DNA of 55,287 bases from Anaerolineae bacterium. Its GTDB lineage: Bacteria; Chloroflexota; Anaerolineae; 4572-78; J111. The stretch covers positions 1 to 55,287 of the forward strand of contig JAFGDY010000188.1 in NCBI GenBank assembly GCA_016931895.1. The letters run 5' to 3'. This document shows positions 1-8,525 of the stretch, piece after piece (within the stretch, counting starts at the first letter, position 1; each line of letters starts with the position of its first letter). The notes beneath the pieces are model-generated. The model saw only the letters and a program-made list of their open reading frames with translations, searched no databases and was not told the DNA's origin. A program made the position numbers and the translations under genes.

Positions 1-5
1 CGGGT

Positions 6-78
<73 letters not shown>

Positions 79-94
79 TTGGCCGAACCTGCTA

Positions 95-129
95 TAAAAA
101 AATCCTGCTGAAACCCGGCAGGATTTTTT
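95..129 (+). terminator. Intrinsic terminator after tRNA-Lys
   Basis: AATCCTGC (101-108) pairs perfectly with GCAGGATT (118-125) around a 9-base loop. An A-run lies before the stem and a T-run after it, so the hairpin extends into A-T pairs. It sits 17 bases after the tRNA. Confidence 0.85.
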
Positions 130-258
130 GTTGGGTGGGTGACGGTGTTCTCCAATAAATTATTTGACGATCTGGGCCATTTGCTACAGTCGTCAAACCC
201 CTTGCTTTTGGGGAAATTTTTATTGTTAAAGCGCCAAACTGCCTGCCATCATCACCGA

Positions 259-1077
259 ATGAAACAAATGGGCTTAATTATTATTTTGGGTATTGTTTTG
301 TATATCAGCCTGGTCGCCTTTTTCTTTTTTATCCAGGAGCGTTTGATCTATTTCCCTACCCGCAGAATTACGGCCACTCCGGCTGACATTGGGTTGGCCT
401 ACGAAGCCGTGTGGTTAGAGACAACAGACGGGGTAAAACTCTCCGGCTGGTTCATCCCGGCTGAAGAGGCCAGAGGGGTAGTTTTATTCTTGCACGGGAA
501 TGCGGGCAATATTTCTCACCGTCTGGATTCGCTTGAAATTTTCCATCGCCTGGGTTTGAGCGTTCTGATCATTGATTACCGGGGTTACGGCCAAAGTGAG
601 GGCCAACCTTCGGAACAGGGCACTTATCTGGATGCCGAGGCGGCCTGGCATTATCTGGTTAAAGAACGACAAATTCCCCCCGGCCAGATCATCCTCTTTG
701 GCCGGTCATTGGGCGGGGCGGTGGCTGCGCGGCTGGCCCAACAAAATAATCCCGGCGCGCTGATTTTGGAATCAACCTTTACCTCGGTGCCGGATGTGGC
801 GGCCAAGTATTATCCCTTTTTGCCGGTCCGGCTGCTGGCCCGTTTTAAATACAATACCCTGGCGCGTCTGCCCCAAATAAATTGCCCGGTGCTGGTGGTG
901 CACAGCCCAGACGACGACATCATTCCCTACAGTCATGGAAAGCAGTTATTGGCCGCTGCGCCGGAGCCAAAGGAATTTTTGGCCCTCAAGGGTGGGCACA
1001 ATGAAGGGATTTTCATTTCGGGCAAACAGTACGAGGCAGGCCTGGATGCTTTTATAAGCAAATACCTTGGGCAATAA
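259..1077 (+). CDS. Membrane-anchored alpha/beta hydrolase (serine aminopeptidase S33 / BEM46-like)
   Basis: This is a 272-residue alpha/beta-hydrolase, probably a carboxylesterase or thioesterase whose substrate cannot be told. Residues 4-25 form one hydrophobic segment, so the enzyme is likely tethered to the membrane. The core shows the oxyanion-hole motif LHGNAG (78-83), the nucleophile elbow GRSLGG (Ser150), an acidic residue in SPDDD (216-220) and His247 in GGHNEG, which together make the Ser-Asp-His triad. The frame is open from a GTG at 139, but that would add 40 residues unlike the family before the membrane anchor. I therefore chose ATG 259; ATG 268 is also possible. No strong ribosome binding site decides this. 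It is convergent with the next gene. Confidence 0.85.
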   Translation: MKQMGLIIILGIVLYISLVAFFFFIQERLIYFPTRRITATPADIGLAYEAVWLETTDGVKLSGWFIPAEEARGVVLFLHGNAGNISHRLDSLEIFHRLGLSVLIIDYRGYGQSEGQPSEQGTYLDAEAAWHYLVKERQIPPGQIILFGRSLGGAVAARLAQQNNPGALILESTFTSVPDVAAKYYPFLPVRLLARFKYNTLARLPQINCPVLVVHSPDDDIIPYSHGKQLLAAAPEPKEFLALKGGHNEGIFISGKQYEAGLDAFISKYLGQ

Positions 1078-1136
1078 AACTCCTTAAATCACAAATTTTG
1101 TTTCCAACGCTCAATGACCAATGAGTGATCAATTTG

Positions 1137-1172
1137 GTCTTTCGTCTTTGGTCGTTCGTCGTTATCGTTCAT
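1137..1172. repeat. Low-complexity TCGT-rich spacer
   Basis: The gap between the two convergent genes holds an imperfect run of short TTTGGTC / TCGTC / TTCGTCG-type words. I see no hairpin with a T-run here, so neither gene has a clear intrinsic terminator. Confidence 0.35.
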
Positions 1173-1176
1173 CTTT

Positions 1177-1962
1177 TTAACCATTTATCACCCGCAAAAC
1201 TTCCGGCAGAAGCGTGTGGGTGGTAGCCAGGGCTTCATGGCCGTAAATGGTGGGATTCCCCTGCCAATCGCCAAAATGCCCCCCCGCTTCTTGCACAATG
1301 GGTAACAACGCCCCGCAATCCCAAACATTCATTACCGGGTCAAGCATCAGCTCGGCCCGGCCGGTAGCAACCAATAAGTAACCATAAGCATCACACCAAC
1401 CGGCCCGATAACCGGCCAACTGCTGTAACCGCTGCCAGGCTCCAGCCCGGCCATGTTTGGCAAAGGCCGCCGCATCATAATGAACCACCAGGGCTTCTTT
1501 TAAATGTTTCACTTGAGAAACTTGAGCGCGCCGGCCATTCCACCAACAACCTTCTCCGGTGGCCGCCGCAATCATTTCGTTCAGGGCCGGGAAATGGGCC
1601 ACGCCCACCTGGCTTTGGCCTTCAATTTCCAGAGCGATGAGAATAGCATAAAGCGGCACTCCCCGCACAAAAGAGCGCGTGCCGTCTATGGGATCAATAA
1701 TCCAACGGTGAGAAGCGCCTGCTGCTTCCATCAATAGTTCTTCGCCGCCAAATTCCTCCCCAATGACAACGTGATGGGGGTAGCGTTCTTCAATACGCCT
1801 ACGGATAAGTTGTTCGGCCTGGCGGTCGGCTACCGTTACCGGAGACTCGTCGGCTTTGAAGTCGGGCCGGAGACCGGTTTGAAAATAGCCCAGGGTAAGT
1901 TGTCCGGCCTGCCATGCCATTTCAACGGCAAAATCAAGATAATCGCGTAAGGTGTCAGCCAT
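1177..1962 (-). CDS. hisN: Inositol-monophosphatase-family phosphatase, probable histidinol-phosphatase
   Basis: This 261-residue Mg2+-dependent phosphatase most likely removes phosphate from histidinol phosphate, the penultimate step of histidine synthesis. The sequence shows KADESPVTVAD (36-46), GEEFGGE (68-74), the metal-binding block DPIDGT (90-95) followed by RSFVRGVPLY, and WDCGALLP (214-221) with the metal ligand Asp215. The RSFVRG and MNVWDC surroundings match the HisN branch better than inositol or fructose-bisphosphate phosphatases. The length is normal. It starts 12 bases after the stop of a 73-residue protein on the same strand, so the two are probably one transcript. No other his gene is in the window, so the substrate assignment is by family only. 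Confidence 0.85.
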   Translation of the reverse strand: MADTLRDYLDFAVEMAWQAGQLTLGYFQTGLRPDFKADESPVTVADRQAEQLIRRRIEERYPHHVVIGEEFGGEELLMEAAGASHRWIIDPIDGTRSFVRGVPLYAILIALEIEGQSQVGVAHFPALNEMIAAATGEGCWWNGRRAQVSQVKHLKEALVVHYDAAAFAKHGRAGAWQRLQQLAGYRAGWCDAYGYLLVATGRAELMLDPVMNVWDCGALLPIVQEAGGHFGDWQGNPTIYGHEALATTHTLLPEVLRVING

Positions 1963-1974
1963 AAAAACCTGTCT

Positions 1975-2196
1975 TTAATAGGGATAAACCCCGTATTTGT
2001 CATTGGCCGCGGTTTGGTTCTCGGCCCATGCTTTGAGATAGGCTTCCGCCTGCGTTTTAGCCAGGGCTTCGGCCTCGGCCTTGCCGGCGGCTTTTACTGT
2101 CATTTCCCATTCCTGCCCGTTCCATTCAAAAAATGCCTGGGCTACATACTCTCCGGCCACTTCGTTATCATTAACATAAATTTCAACCAATTTCAT
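1975..2196 (-). CDS. Small hypothetical acidic protein (73 aa)
   Basis: I do not recognise this 73-residue protein. It begins with strand-like MKLVEIYVNDNEV, then an aromatic stretch (FFEWNGQEWEM), then an alanine/glutamate-rich helix (residues 36-58) and a polar tail ending in YGVYPY. There is no signal peptide or membrane segment, so it is probably cytoplasmic. The start is well supported: GAGGT lies 7 bases upstream of the ATG, and a promoter-like element lies 60-90 bases upstream. It directly precedes the histidinol-phosphatase-like gene with a 12-base gap. That suggests co-expression but not a function. Confidence 0.7.
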   Translation of the reverse strand: MKLVEIYVNDNEVAGEYVAQAFFEWNGQEWEMTVKAAGKAEAEALAKTQAEAYLKAWAENQTAANDKYGVYPY

Positions 2197-2257
2197 TATT
2201 TAACCTCTTGTGACACATGTTTATCAATGGGTTGTCATTTTAACATTTCGAGGCGAA

Positions 2258-2286
2258 ATTTTACCATATCTTGACCAGGGGAGCAA
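2258..2286 (-). promoter_or_regulatory. Sigma-70-type promoter for the 73-aa gene and hisN
   Basis: On the minus strand TTGCTC (2281-2286) is followed by 17 bases and TAAAAT (2258-2263). TGG directly before the -10 box gives an extended -10. The position fits the ATG at 2196. Confidence 0.5.
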
Positions 2287-2356
2287 CGTTTAGCGACCAA
2301 CCCATGTATCCCCAGTCCCCAACCCATTCTTGCCTGGGCAGATGTCATCCATCGGC

Positions 2357-2385
2357 TTGTGTATGTTAGCAGAGAGGTGTAGAAT
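2357..2385 (+). promoter_or_regulatory. Putative sigma-70 promoter for the CoA-transferase
   Basis: TTGTGT (2357-2362), 17 bases, TAGAAT (2380-2385). It lies 50 bases before the ATG at 2436 and is followed by a good ribosome binding site (AAAGAGGAGG). Confidence 0.45.
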
Positions 2386-2435
2386 CGGCTGAACCATAAA
2401 TTTAAGCTCACTCAAAGAGGAGGCAACATCCAACA

Positions 2436-3779
2436 ATGAAAACTGTACCCCAACTGACCGCAGCAGAAGCAGCCGCCCTGGTGCCCCATGGGGCCACGAT
2501 AATGGTTGGTGGTTTTGGCATGACGGGCAATCCGGTGCATATTTTACATGCCCTGGCCGAACGTGAGGTTAAGAATTTTACCATTATTTCCAACAATGTC
2601 GGCGAGCCGGGACTGGGCGGCGGGCGTTTGTTGCGTCAGGGACAAATCAGCAAGGCCATTGGCTCTTTTTTCACTTCTAACCCGGAAGCCTTACAAGCGG
2701 TGCATGCTAAACAAATGGTGGTCGAGTTGATCCCCCAGGGCACACTGGCTGAAGCCATCCGCGCCGGCGGGGCCGGCATTGGCGGTTTTTATACACCCAC
2801 GGCCGCCGGCACCATTTTAACCGAACAACACGAAAAGAAAATCATCAATGGAGTGGAACACGTTTTTGTTCCGGCTTTGCGGGCGGATGTAGCCCTGATT
2901 CGAGCCTATCGCGCGGATACCGCCGGCAATTTGGTATATCGGTTGACCGAACGCAACTTTAACGTGGCTATGGCCACTGCCGCCGACATGGTGATTGCCG
3001 AAGCGGAAGAGATTGTGCCGGTTGGGGCGCTGTCGCCCGACGAGATTGTTACTCCCGGCCTTTATGTGGATTATTTGGTCCAGGCTCACACCACTCTGGC
3101 AGATTTGGGCAGTTCTGCCGCGGTGAGCAGTAACAACAAAGATACCGACCCGGCCCGCTTGAATATGGCCCAACGCGCCTTTGCCGAGTTAAAGCGCGGC
3201 GATGTGGTCAACCTGGGCATCGGCATCCCTACCCTGGTAGCCGATTTTATTTCTCCCCAAGATGGAATTATTTTGCATACCGAGAACGGCATGCTGGGGG
3301 TTGGCCCCACGCCTGAAAGCGGCGGGGCAATGGAATATCCGGTTAATGCGGGCAAGCAGCCGGTTACGGCTTTGCCCGGCGCTTCTTATTTTGATAGCGC
3401 CGCCTCGTTTGCTATGATTCGGGGGGGGCACATAGATGTAGCCATTATGGGGGCGCTGCAAGTTGACCAGATGGCCAACCTGGCCAACTGGGCTGTGCCG
3501 GGCAAACCTCTCCTGGGCGTAGGGGGGGCGATGGACCTGGCTTCCGGGGCCAAACGATTGATTATTACCATGACCCATACCAGCCGCCAGAATGAACCCA
3601 AAATTGTGCCCCAGGTCACCTTGCCGTTAACGGCTGTGGGGGCGGTTGATCTCATCATCACCGAACTGGCCGTTTTTGAATTTATAGAAGGTCAGCTCAC
3701 CCTGATAGAATTAATGCCCGGCGCCAGCCTGGAGCAAGTCCGTGCCCTGACCAGCGCAAGCTTTGTAGAACGGTTATAA
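2436..3779 (+). CDS. 3-oxoacid (succinyl-CoA:acetoacetate-type) CoA-transferase, alpha and beta subunits fused
   Basis: This 447-residue class I CoA-transferase moves CoA between an acyl-CoA and a 3-oxoacid, as in ketone-body or short-chain fatty acid use. Residues 1-225 match the A subunit (GGFGMTGNP at 25-33, [19 protein letters not shown] at 102-120). Residues 246-447 match the B subunit ([11 protein letters not shown] at 259-269). The catalytic glutamate is Glu283 in TENGMLG. A short polar linker joins them. Most bacteria encode the two halves as separate genes; the fused order is that of mitochondrial SCOT. The start has AAAGAGGAGG about 12 bases upstream. It stands alone, with its own promoter, so the exact acid cannot be read from neighbours. 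Confidence 0.88.
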   Translation: MKTVPQLTAAEAAALVPHGATIMVGGFGMTGNPVHILHALAEREVKNFTIISNNVGEPGLGGGRLLRQGQISKAIGSFFTSNPEALQAVHAKQMVVELIPQGTLAEAIRAGGAGIGGFYTPTAAGTILTEQHEKKIINGVEHVFVPALRADVALIRAYRADTAGNLVYRLTERNFNVAMATAADMVIAEAEEIVPVGALSPDEIVTPGLYVDYLVQAHTTLADLGSSAAVSSNNKDTDPARLNMAQRAFAELKRGDVVNLGIGIPTLVADFISPQDGIILHTENGMLGVGPTPESGGAMEYPVNAGKQPVTALPGASYFDSAASFAMIRGGHIDVAIMGALQVDQMANLANWAVPGKPLLGVGGAMDLASGAKRLIITMTHTSRQNEPKIVPQVTLPLTAVGAVDLIITELAVFEFIEGQLTLIELMPGASLEQVRALTSASFVERL

Positions 3780-3800
3780 ATTGTTTAAGGTTTACAATGC

Positions 3801-3829
3801 TTTTCTATTGTATTTAGTTGTGGTATACT
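3801..3829 (+). promoter_or_regulatory. Promoter of the TPR-cdaA-cdaR-der operon
   Basis: TTTTCT (3801-3806), 17 bases, TATACT (3824-3829), with TGG directly before the -10 box (extended -10). The -35 is weak, but the -10 is close to consensus. It leaves a leader of about 140 bases before the GTG at 3975. Confidence 0.5.
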
Positions 3830-3888
3830 CCTAATGATAAAAAAATCACACCTCAAAGCAGTAACATCCTGACCTTTTTGTTCACCTA

Positions 3889-3922
3889 CCCTGGCGGAGG
3901 TTTTGGGTAACCTTCGCCAGGG
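3889..3922 (+). other. Strong leader hairpin upstream of the TPR gene
   Basis: CCCTGGCGGAGG (3889-3900) pairs with CCTTCGCCAGGG (3911-3922) over 12 positions with one G-T pair and a 10-base loop. Only a short TTTATAAG follows, so it is a poor terminator. It lies between the putative promoter and the first gene of the operon and may act as an attenuator or RNA stabiliser. Confidence 0.5.
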
Positions 3923-3974
3923 TTTATAAGCTAACTCATTACTCGAAAATCAAAGTTTAAGGTGAGACGCCAAA

Positions 3975-6260
3975 GTGGCTGGTGATCAAAAAAAATTTCA
4001 AGCAGCAATGGCCCAGGCCGAACAATTTAGCGCCCAAAAAAATTGGGCAGAAGCGAGCAAGGCCTATCGGTTTGCCCTGGCCGAATTTCCCAACAATGAG
4101 GCCGCCGTGCTGGGTTTTGGTCTGGCATCTCTTTCTGCCGGGCAAACCGACATAGCCAGGAAGGCTTTTCAACACGCCCTCAAAATTAACCCTACCAACC
4201 AGCAGGCCCTCAGTTACATTGCCGACCTGCAAGAGCGAACCGGACAGTTAGACGCCGCCGCCGAAACCTATCTGCGGGTGGGTAATATTGCTGCCTCTAA
4301 AAACAACCTTGACACGGCCATTGACTTTTGGCAACGCGCCACCAAGTTAGTGCCCGATCAAACAGACGCCCAGGCCAAACTGGCCGAGGGGCTGGCCCAA
4401 CAGGGCCATCCGCGACGGGCGGCGCGCGAGTGGTTAAGGTTGGCAGCCATTTTTCAGCGCCGAAATGATCGTAACCAGGCCGTACAGCAAATTGAAAAGG
4501 CCGAACAACTGTTGCCCGACGACCCCGGTATTACCGCCGCCTACGAAGCCCTGCAAAACAACACTCCCATCCGGCCCGACGAAATCAGCGAAACCCCGCC
4601 CCCGCCTCCACCCGCCCCAATGATGGATCTGCCCGATGAAAATTTGTATGAGGATGAAGATTTTTTTGGAGAAGATCCCTTTGCCATAGAGGAGACTGAA
4701 TCACGTCCAACTCGCACGGGCGGCCTGGTTAAAACAGCGCAACAAAACGCTTTGGCCGAGTTGGCAAATGTTGTTTTTGAAGATGCAAACAATCCCAATA
4801 CCATGCTCATTATGCAGGCCATTGATTTACAAGGTCGCAAACAGTTGGCTGAAGCAGCCCAAAATTGCCAACAAGCGCTTAAAGGGGGATTGGCCCGGCC
4901 GGCCTTATACTTTAACCTGGGACTTTTATATAAAGAATTAGAACAATTAGAGGCAGCCGCTAAAATGCTGAAACAGGCGGCCCAGGACCGCCAGTACAAT
5001 CTGAGTTCTCAGTTTGCCCTGGGCGAAGTTTATCATGCCGCCAACAAACTTGATTCAGCCCTCAAGTACTTTATTGAAGTGGTTAAAACAGTGGACTTGC
5101 AAACCCTCAGTGGCGACCAGGCCCAACACCTAAACCAGTATTACAAAACGCTGGCCGACAAATATCTGGCCGCAGGCGATGTCAACAAAATCAATGATTT
5201 TATTACCACCCTCAAAACCTTCTTTGCCCACCCTGAATGGGAAAAGAAGGCCTACCTGGCTCGCCAACGTATGCAAAATGTCACTGAAAATGGTGTCATG
5301 AGCCTGGCCGAATACCTGGAAAGCCCCGAAACTGAGGTGACAATTACGGCCATGGCCCTGACCACGGAACATCTAAAAAGAAATATGGTCATGACTGCCT
5401 CCGAAGAATGTTTGTTGGCCATTCAGAAAGCGCCTTTTTATTTGCCCCTGCATATCCGGCTGGCCGATATTTTGCTCAAACAAGAAAAAACCGACCAGGC
5501 GATTTCAAAGTACCTCTACGTGGCCAAGGTCTATGAAATGCGCAACTTACCCGATCAGGTTAGCAATATTTATCAAAAAATATTGCGTTTGGCTCCCATG
5601 GACGTAACGGTACGTTCCAAATTAATAGACCTTTATATCTCTCTCAACAATGTAGAACAGGCCCTTGACCAATATCTCATCCTGGCCGACTCTTATTATC
5701 AATTGGCCCAGGTGGATAGAGCGCTTGAAAAATATAGTGAAGCTTCACGCCTGGCGGCTTCTGCTCAAAATGCTGATACCTGGCGCATAGAAATTCTCAA
5801 ACGTATGGGCGACATCTATAACCAGCGTTTTGACTGGGCCAGGGCCACAGCCGCTTATGAAGAGCTGGTAAAAATCAAACCCAACGATGAGCGCACGCAA
5901 CGAGAATTAGTTGACCTTTATTATAAACAAAACAAAATTAACCAAGCTATTGCCGGCCTGGATAATCTCTTATCCATGTATCAACGCCAAAATCCACCCA
6001 AAGCCCTGGAATTACTTAGAGAATTGGTTTCAGTTCATCCCGACGACATGTCGCTACGCCAACGCCTGGCCGTGGCCTACGCCCAGAATGGGATGAATCG
6101 GGAGGCAATTGCTGAATACGACGCCCTGGGGGAAATGCAACTAGAACATGGCCTCCGCGACCAGGCCGTCCAAACCATTCAGGCTATCCTCAAATTAGGG
6201 CCAGACGATGCCGAGGGTTATCACCGGCTGCTCTCTCAAATTAGTGGAGGGACTATCTAA
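3975..6260 (+). CDS. Large tetratricopeptide-repeat protein
   Basis: This 761-residue protein consists almost wholly of TPR helical pairs, which are protein-binding scaffolds. Repeats fill residues 1-190 (for example the segments containing WAEASKAYRFALAEFPNNE and AFQHALKINPTNQQA). A proline-rich, then acidic, linker follows at 195-250 (ETPPPPPPAP, EDEDFFGEDP). A second TPR array runs from about 270 to 755. No signal peptide or membrane helix is seen, so it is probably cytoplasmic. The GTG start at 3975 is supported by AAGGTGAG 8 bases upstream. It overlaps or abuts the diadenylate cyclase gene, so the two are translationally linked, and it may organise an envelope or c-di-AMP complex. That role is inferred only from position. 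Confidence 0.85.
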   Translation: MAGDQKKFQAAMAQAEQFSAQKNWAEASKAYRFALAEFPNNEAAVLGFGLASLSAGQTDIARKAFQHALKINPTNQQALSYIADLQERTGQLDAAAETYLRVGNIAASKNNLDTAIDFWQRATKLVPDQTDAQAKLAEGLAQQGHPRRAAREWLRLAAIFQRRNDRNQAVQQIEKAEQLLPDDPGITAAYEALQNNTPIRPDEISETPPPPPPAPMMDLPDENLYEDEDFFGEDPFAIEETESRPTRTGGLVKTAQQNALAELANVVFEDANNPNTMLIMQAIDLQGRKQLAEAAQNCQQALKGGLARPALYFNLGLLYKELEQLEAAAKMLKQAAQDRQYNLSSQFALGEVYHAANKLDSALKYFIEVVKTVDLQTLSGDQAQHLNQYYKTLADKYLAAGDVNKINDFITTLKTFFAHPEWEKKAYLARQRMQNVTENGVMSLAEYLESPETEVTITAMALTTEHLKRNMVMTASEECLLAIQKAPFYLPLHIRLADILLKQEKTDQAISKYLYVAKVYEMRNLPDQVSNIYQKILRLAPMDVTVRSKLIDLYISLNNVEQALDQYLILADSYYQLAQVDRALEKYSEASRLAASAQNADTWRIEILKRMGDIYNQRFDWARATAAYEELVKIKPNDERTQRELVDLYYKQNKINQAIAGLDNLLSMYQRQNPPKALELLRELVSVHPDDMSLRQRLAVAYAQNGMNREAIAEYDALGEMQLEHGLRDQAVQTIQAILKLGPDDAEGYHRLLSQISGGTI

Positions 6261-6264
6261 TAGC

Positions 6265-7167
6265 TTGCCATCAATTGGCCAAGTAAAAGTGTCTAACCTT
6301 TTTTATAACCTGTCAAGAATTGATCTTAGCAGTATCATAGACATACTGCTGGTTGCCCTAGTCTTCTACTGGATTTTAATGTTGATCCAGGGCACCCAGG
6401 CTGAACAACTTTTAAGAGGTATTTTAATTTTATCGGTGCTGGCCATTATTGTAGCCAGCGCTTTTAATACGCTCACTGCTTTTAGTTGGCTCATTGACCG
6501 GGCTTTACCGGCCCTCCTGGTGGCTATCCCCGTAGTTTTTCAGCCGGAACTCCGCCGCGCCCTGGAACGGGTGGGACGCACCAGTAAAATATTCACCTCG
6601 TCCGGCCAGCATACCCGCATTGACCAGTCCATTGAGGCGGTCAGTCGAGCCGTCCTGTCAATGTCGCGCTTAAAACATGGCGCGCTGATTGTTTTTGAAC
6701 ATAACACCGGGCTGGAAGATCATATTGAAACCGGCGTGCGGCTCGATGCGCTGGTTAGCTCTGATCTATTGAGAACCATCTTTGAACCCGGCACTACCCT
6801 GCACGATGGGGCCGTGGTGATCCGCAACAACAAAATTATCGCAGCCAGCGTTATCCTGCCCCTGAGCCAGGCTACCAGTACCACCAAACAATTGTTAGGC
6901 ACCCGCCACCTGGCTGCCCTGGGCATTAGCGAAACAACAGATGCGGTGGTGGTTGTTGTTTCTGAAGAAACCGGGGGCATCTCAATTGCCCACAATGGCC
7001 AACTGATTCGTGGTTTAGACCAGCAAGGGCTGGAACAAATGTTGCAGGCTTTATATATGTCGCCCGCGCAAGTTTCTATCTGGCGCCGTCCCCTGCGGGC
7101 TATCCTGCAACGCCTGGGATGGACCAAAATAGAGTCCACGGCCCAGACGCAGTCACACTCCGAATAA
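6265..7167 (+). CDS. cdaA: Membrane diadenylate cyclase CdaA (DAC domain)
   Basis: This enzyme joins two ATP into cyclic di-AMP, which controls potassium and osmolyte balance and cell-wall homeostasis. In the 300-residue form, three hydrophobic helices lie at about 24-95 and the catalytic DAC domain at 110-270. The DGA motif is at 181-183. The second motif reads GTRHLAALG (212-220), where the usual triad RHR is RHL. SEETGG follows at 233. The start is uncertain: TTG 6265 has GGAGGG 13 bases upstream, GTG 6289 fits the family's short N-terminus, and an upstream ATG at 6208 would overlap the TPR gene by 53 bases. It is followed by cdaR, the known partner, and then der. Confidence 0.92.
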   Translation: MPSIGQVKVSNLFYNLSRIDLSSIIDILLVALVFYWILMLIQGTQAEQLLRGILILSVLAIIVASAFNTLTAFSWLIDRALPALLVAIPVVFQPELRRALERVGRTSKIFTSSGQHTRIDQSIEAVSRAVLSMSRLKHGALIVFEHNTGLEDHIETGVRLDALVSSDLLRTIFEPGTTLHDGAVVIRNNKIIAASVILPLSQATSTTKQLLGTRHLAALGISETTDAVVVVVSEETGGISIAHNGQLIRGLDQQGLEQMLQALYMSPAQVSIWRRPLRAILQRLGWTKIESTAQTQSHSE

Positions 7168-7182
7168 CAAGGATGTCTTTTT

Positions 7183-8514
7183 TTGGTACGGAAATTTTTT
7201 AGAAATCTTACCAGCATTCTTATATCTTTAATTCTGGCAACACTGGTTTGGGTGACCGCCATCAATCAACAAAATCCCCCCCGTGAAGCCATTTTTAACC
7301 AAAACATTCCTATTGAAATCATCCCCCCCGCCGAAGGATTGATTGTTACGGACACGTTGCCGGAAACGGTTCGTTTGCGACTCCGCGCCCCGGAAAGCAG
7401 TTGGCAAACCTTGAGCACCTCCAAATTTAAAGCCACGCTCGACCTGTCAAAACTGGCGGCGGGCTTCAACGAAGTGCCCGTCCAGGTTGCTGTCTCAGAC
7501 CCCGATGTAGAAATCATTGAAAAAAAACCGGAAGCGGCCAGCCTGACCCTACAGGTTGAACAGGCTATTTCTATGCCCATACAAATTGAGGTTATGGACA
7601 CGCCGCCCCTGGGTTATGTGAGCAGAACGCCTACCGCCGAGCCGGAGACAGTGGTAATCAGAGGCCCTGAATCTTTGATCAGCCAGGTAGCCAAAGCCGT
7701 CGGCGAAATTTATATCCGTGGCTCCAAAGAAACCATTGTCCGCATCAGCAATGTCACAATCCGCGACCGCAGTGACCAGACCATCAATGGCCTGACCCTA
7801 TCTCCCGACCGGGTTAAAGTAACCTTGCCCATAGAGCAACGATTTGGTTATAAAGACGTATCGGTGAGGGCCGTGGTGGTGGGTCAGGCTGCGCCGGGTT
7901 ATCGAGTCAGTAATATCTCTGTTAACCCGCCCACCTTGACCATTGTGGGCAATCCCCAAGTGCTTGGCTCAATCCCGGGTTTTGTGGAAACAGCCCAAAT
8001 TGATTTGAGCCAGGCCACCGAAAATATTGTCCGCACCGTGCCCCTGAATCTACCCAACGGCATCACCGTAGTGCTGGCCGATGAACAAAACAAAGGCCCC
8101 AGCGGCGTGCAGGTAACCGTAGAGATAGCGGCCATTGAAGACGGCATCATCCTGCAACGACCCATCACCCAGCAGGGCATTGACCCCAACTACTGGTGGA
8201 AAGCCTCGCCGGAGCGGGCCGACGTATTCTTATCTGGCCCTATTCCCCAATTACAAACGCTCAAGGCCAGCGACGTGGAAGTGATTGTTGATCTTTTTGG
8301 GCTGGCGCCGGGCACGCACAAAGTTCAGCCCACCGTATTTTTGCCGGAAGAGTTTCGGGTTGACGCCATTTTGCCTGACACCATTGAAGTGGCCATTGGT
8401 TCAAACCTAACCCCTACCCCTTCGCCCAGCCCGACGCCCACGGCCAATATCTCCCGTTTTGCGCCTACGGCCACTCCCCTGGCCGGCGCAACAGCCACTC
8501 CCCAGGCCCAATAA
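7183..8514 (+). CDS. cdaR: CdaR/YbbR-domain protein, regulator of the diadenylate cyclase
   Basis: This 443-residue protein has one N-terminal membrane helix (about residues 8-26) and a large outside portion with several YbbR-type beta domains (about 40-395). Examples are the repeated patterns around PETVRLRLRAPES and PETVVIRGPESLI. It ends in a proline/threonine/serine-rich tail (TPTPSPSPTPT). CdaR binds and modulates CdaA at the membrane in Firmicutes; the gene order here is the same. The TTG start at 7183 is supported by AAGGA 9 bases upstream, while a nearby ATG at 7174 reads into a stop after nine codons. It lies 15 bases after cdaA and 11 before der. Confidence 0.9.
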   Translation: MVRKFFRNLTSILISLILATLVWVTAINQQNPPREAIFNQNIPIEIIPPAEGLIVTDTLPETVRLRLRAPESSWQTLSTSKFKATLDLSKLAAGFNEVPVQVAVSDPDVEIIEKKPEAASLTLQVEQAISMPIQIEVMDTPPLGYVSRTPTAEPETVVIRGPESLISQVAKAVGEIYIRGSKETIVRISNVTIRDRSDQTINGLTLSPDRVKVTLPIEQRFGYKDVSVRAVVVGQAAPGYRVSNISVNPPTLTIVGNPQVLGSIPGFVETAQIDLSQATENIVRTVPLNLPNGITVVLADEQNKGPSGVQVTVEIAAIEDGIILQRPITQQGIDPNYWWKASPERADVFLSGPIPQLQTLKASDVEVIVDLFGLAPGTHKVQPTVFLPEEFRVDAILPDTIEVAIGSNLTPTPSPSPTPTANISRFAPTATPLAGATATPQAQ

Positions 8515-8525
8515 ATGGAGACAAA

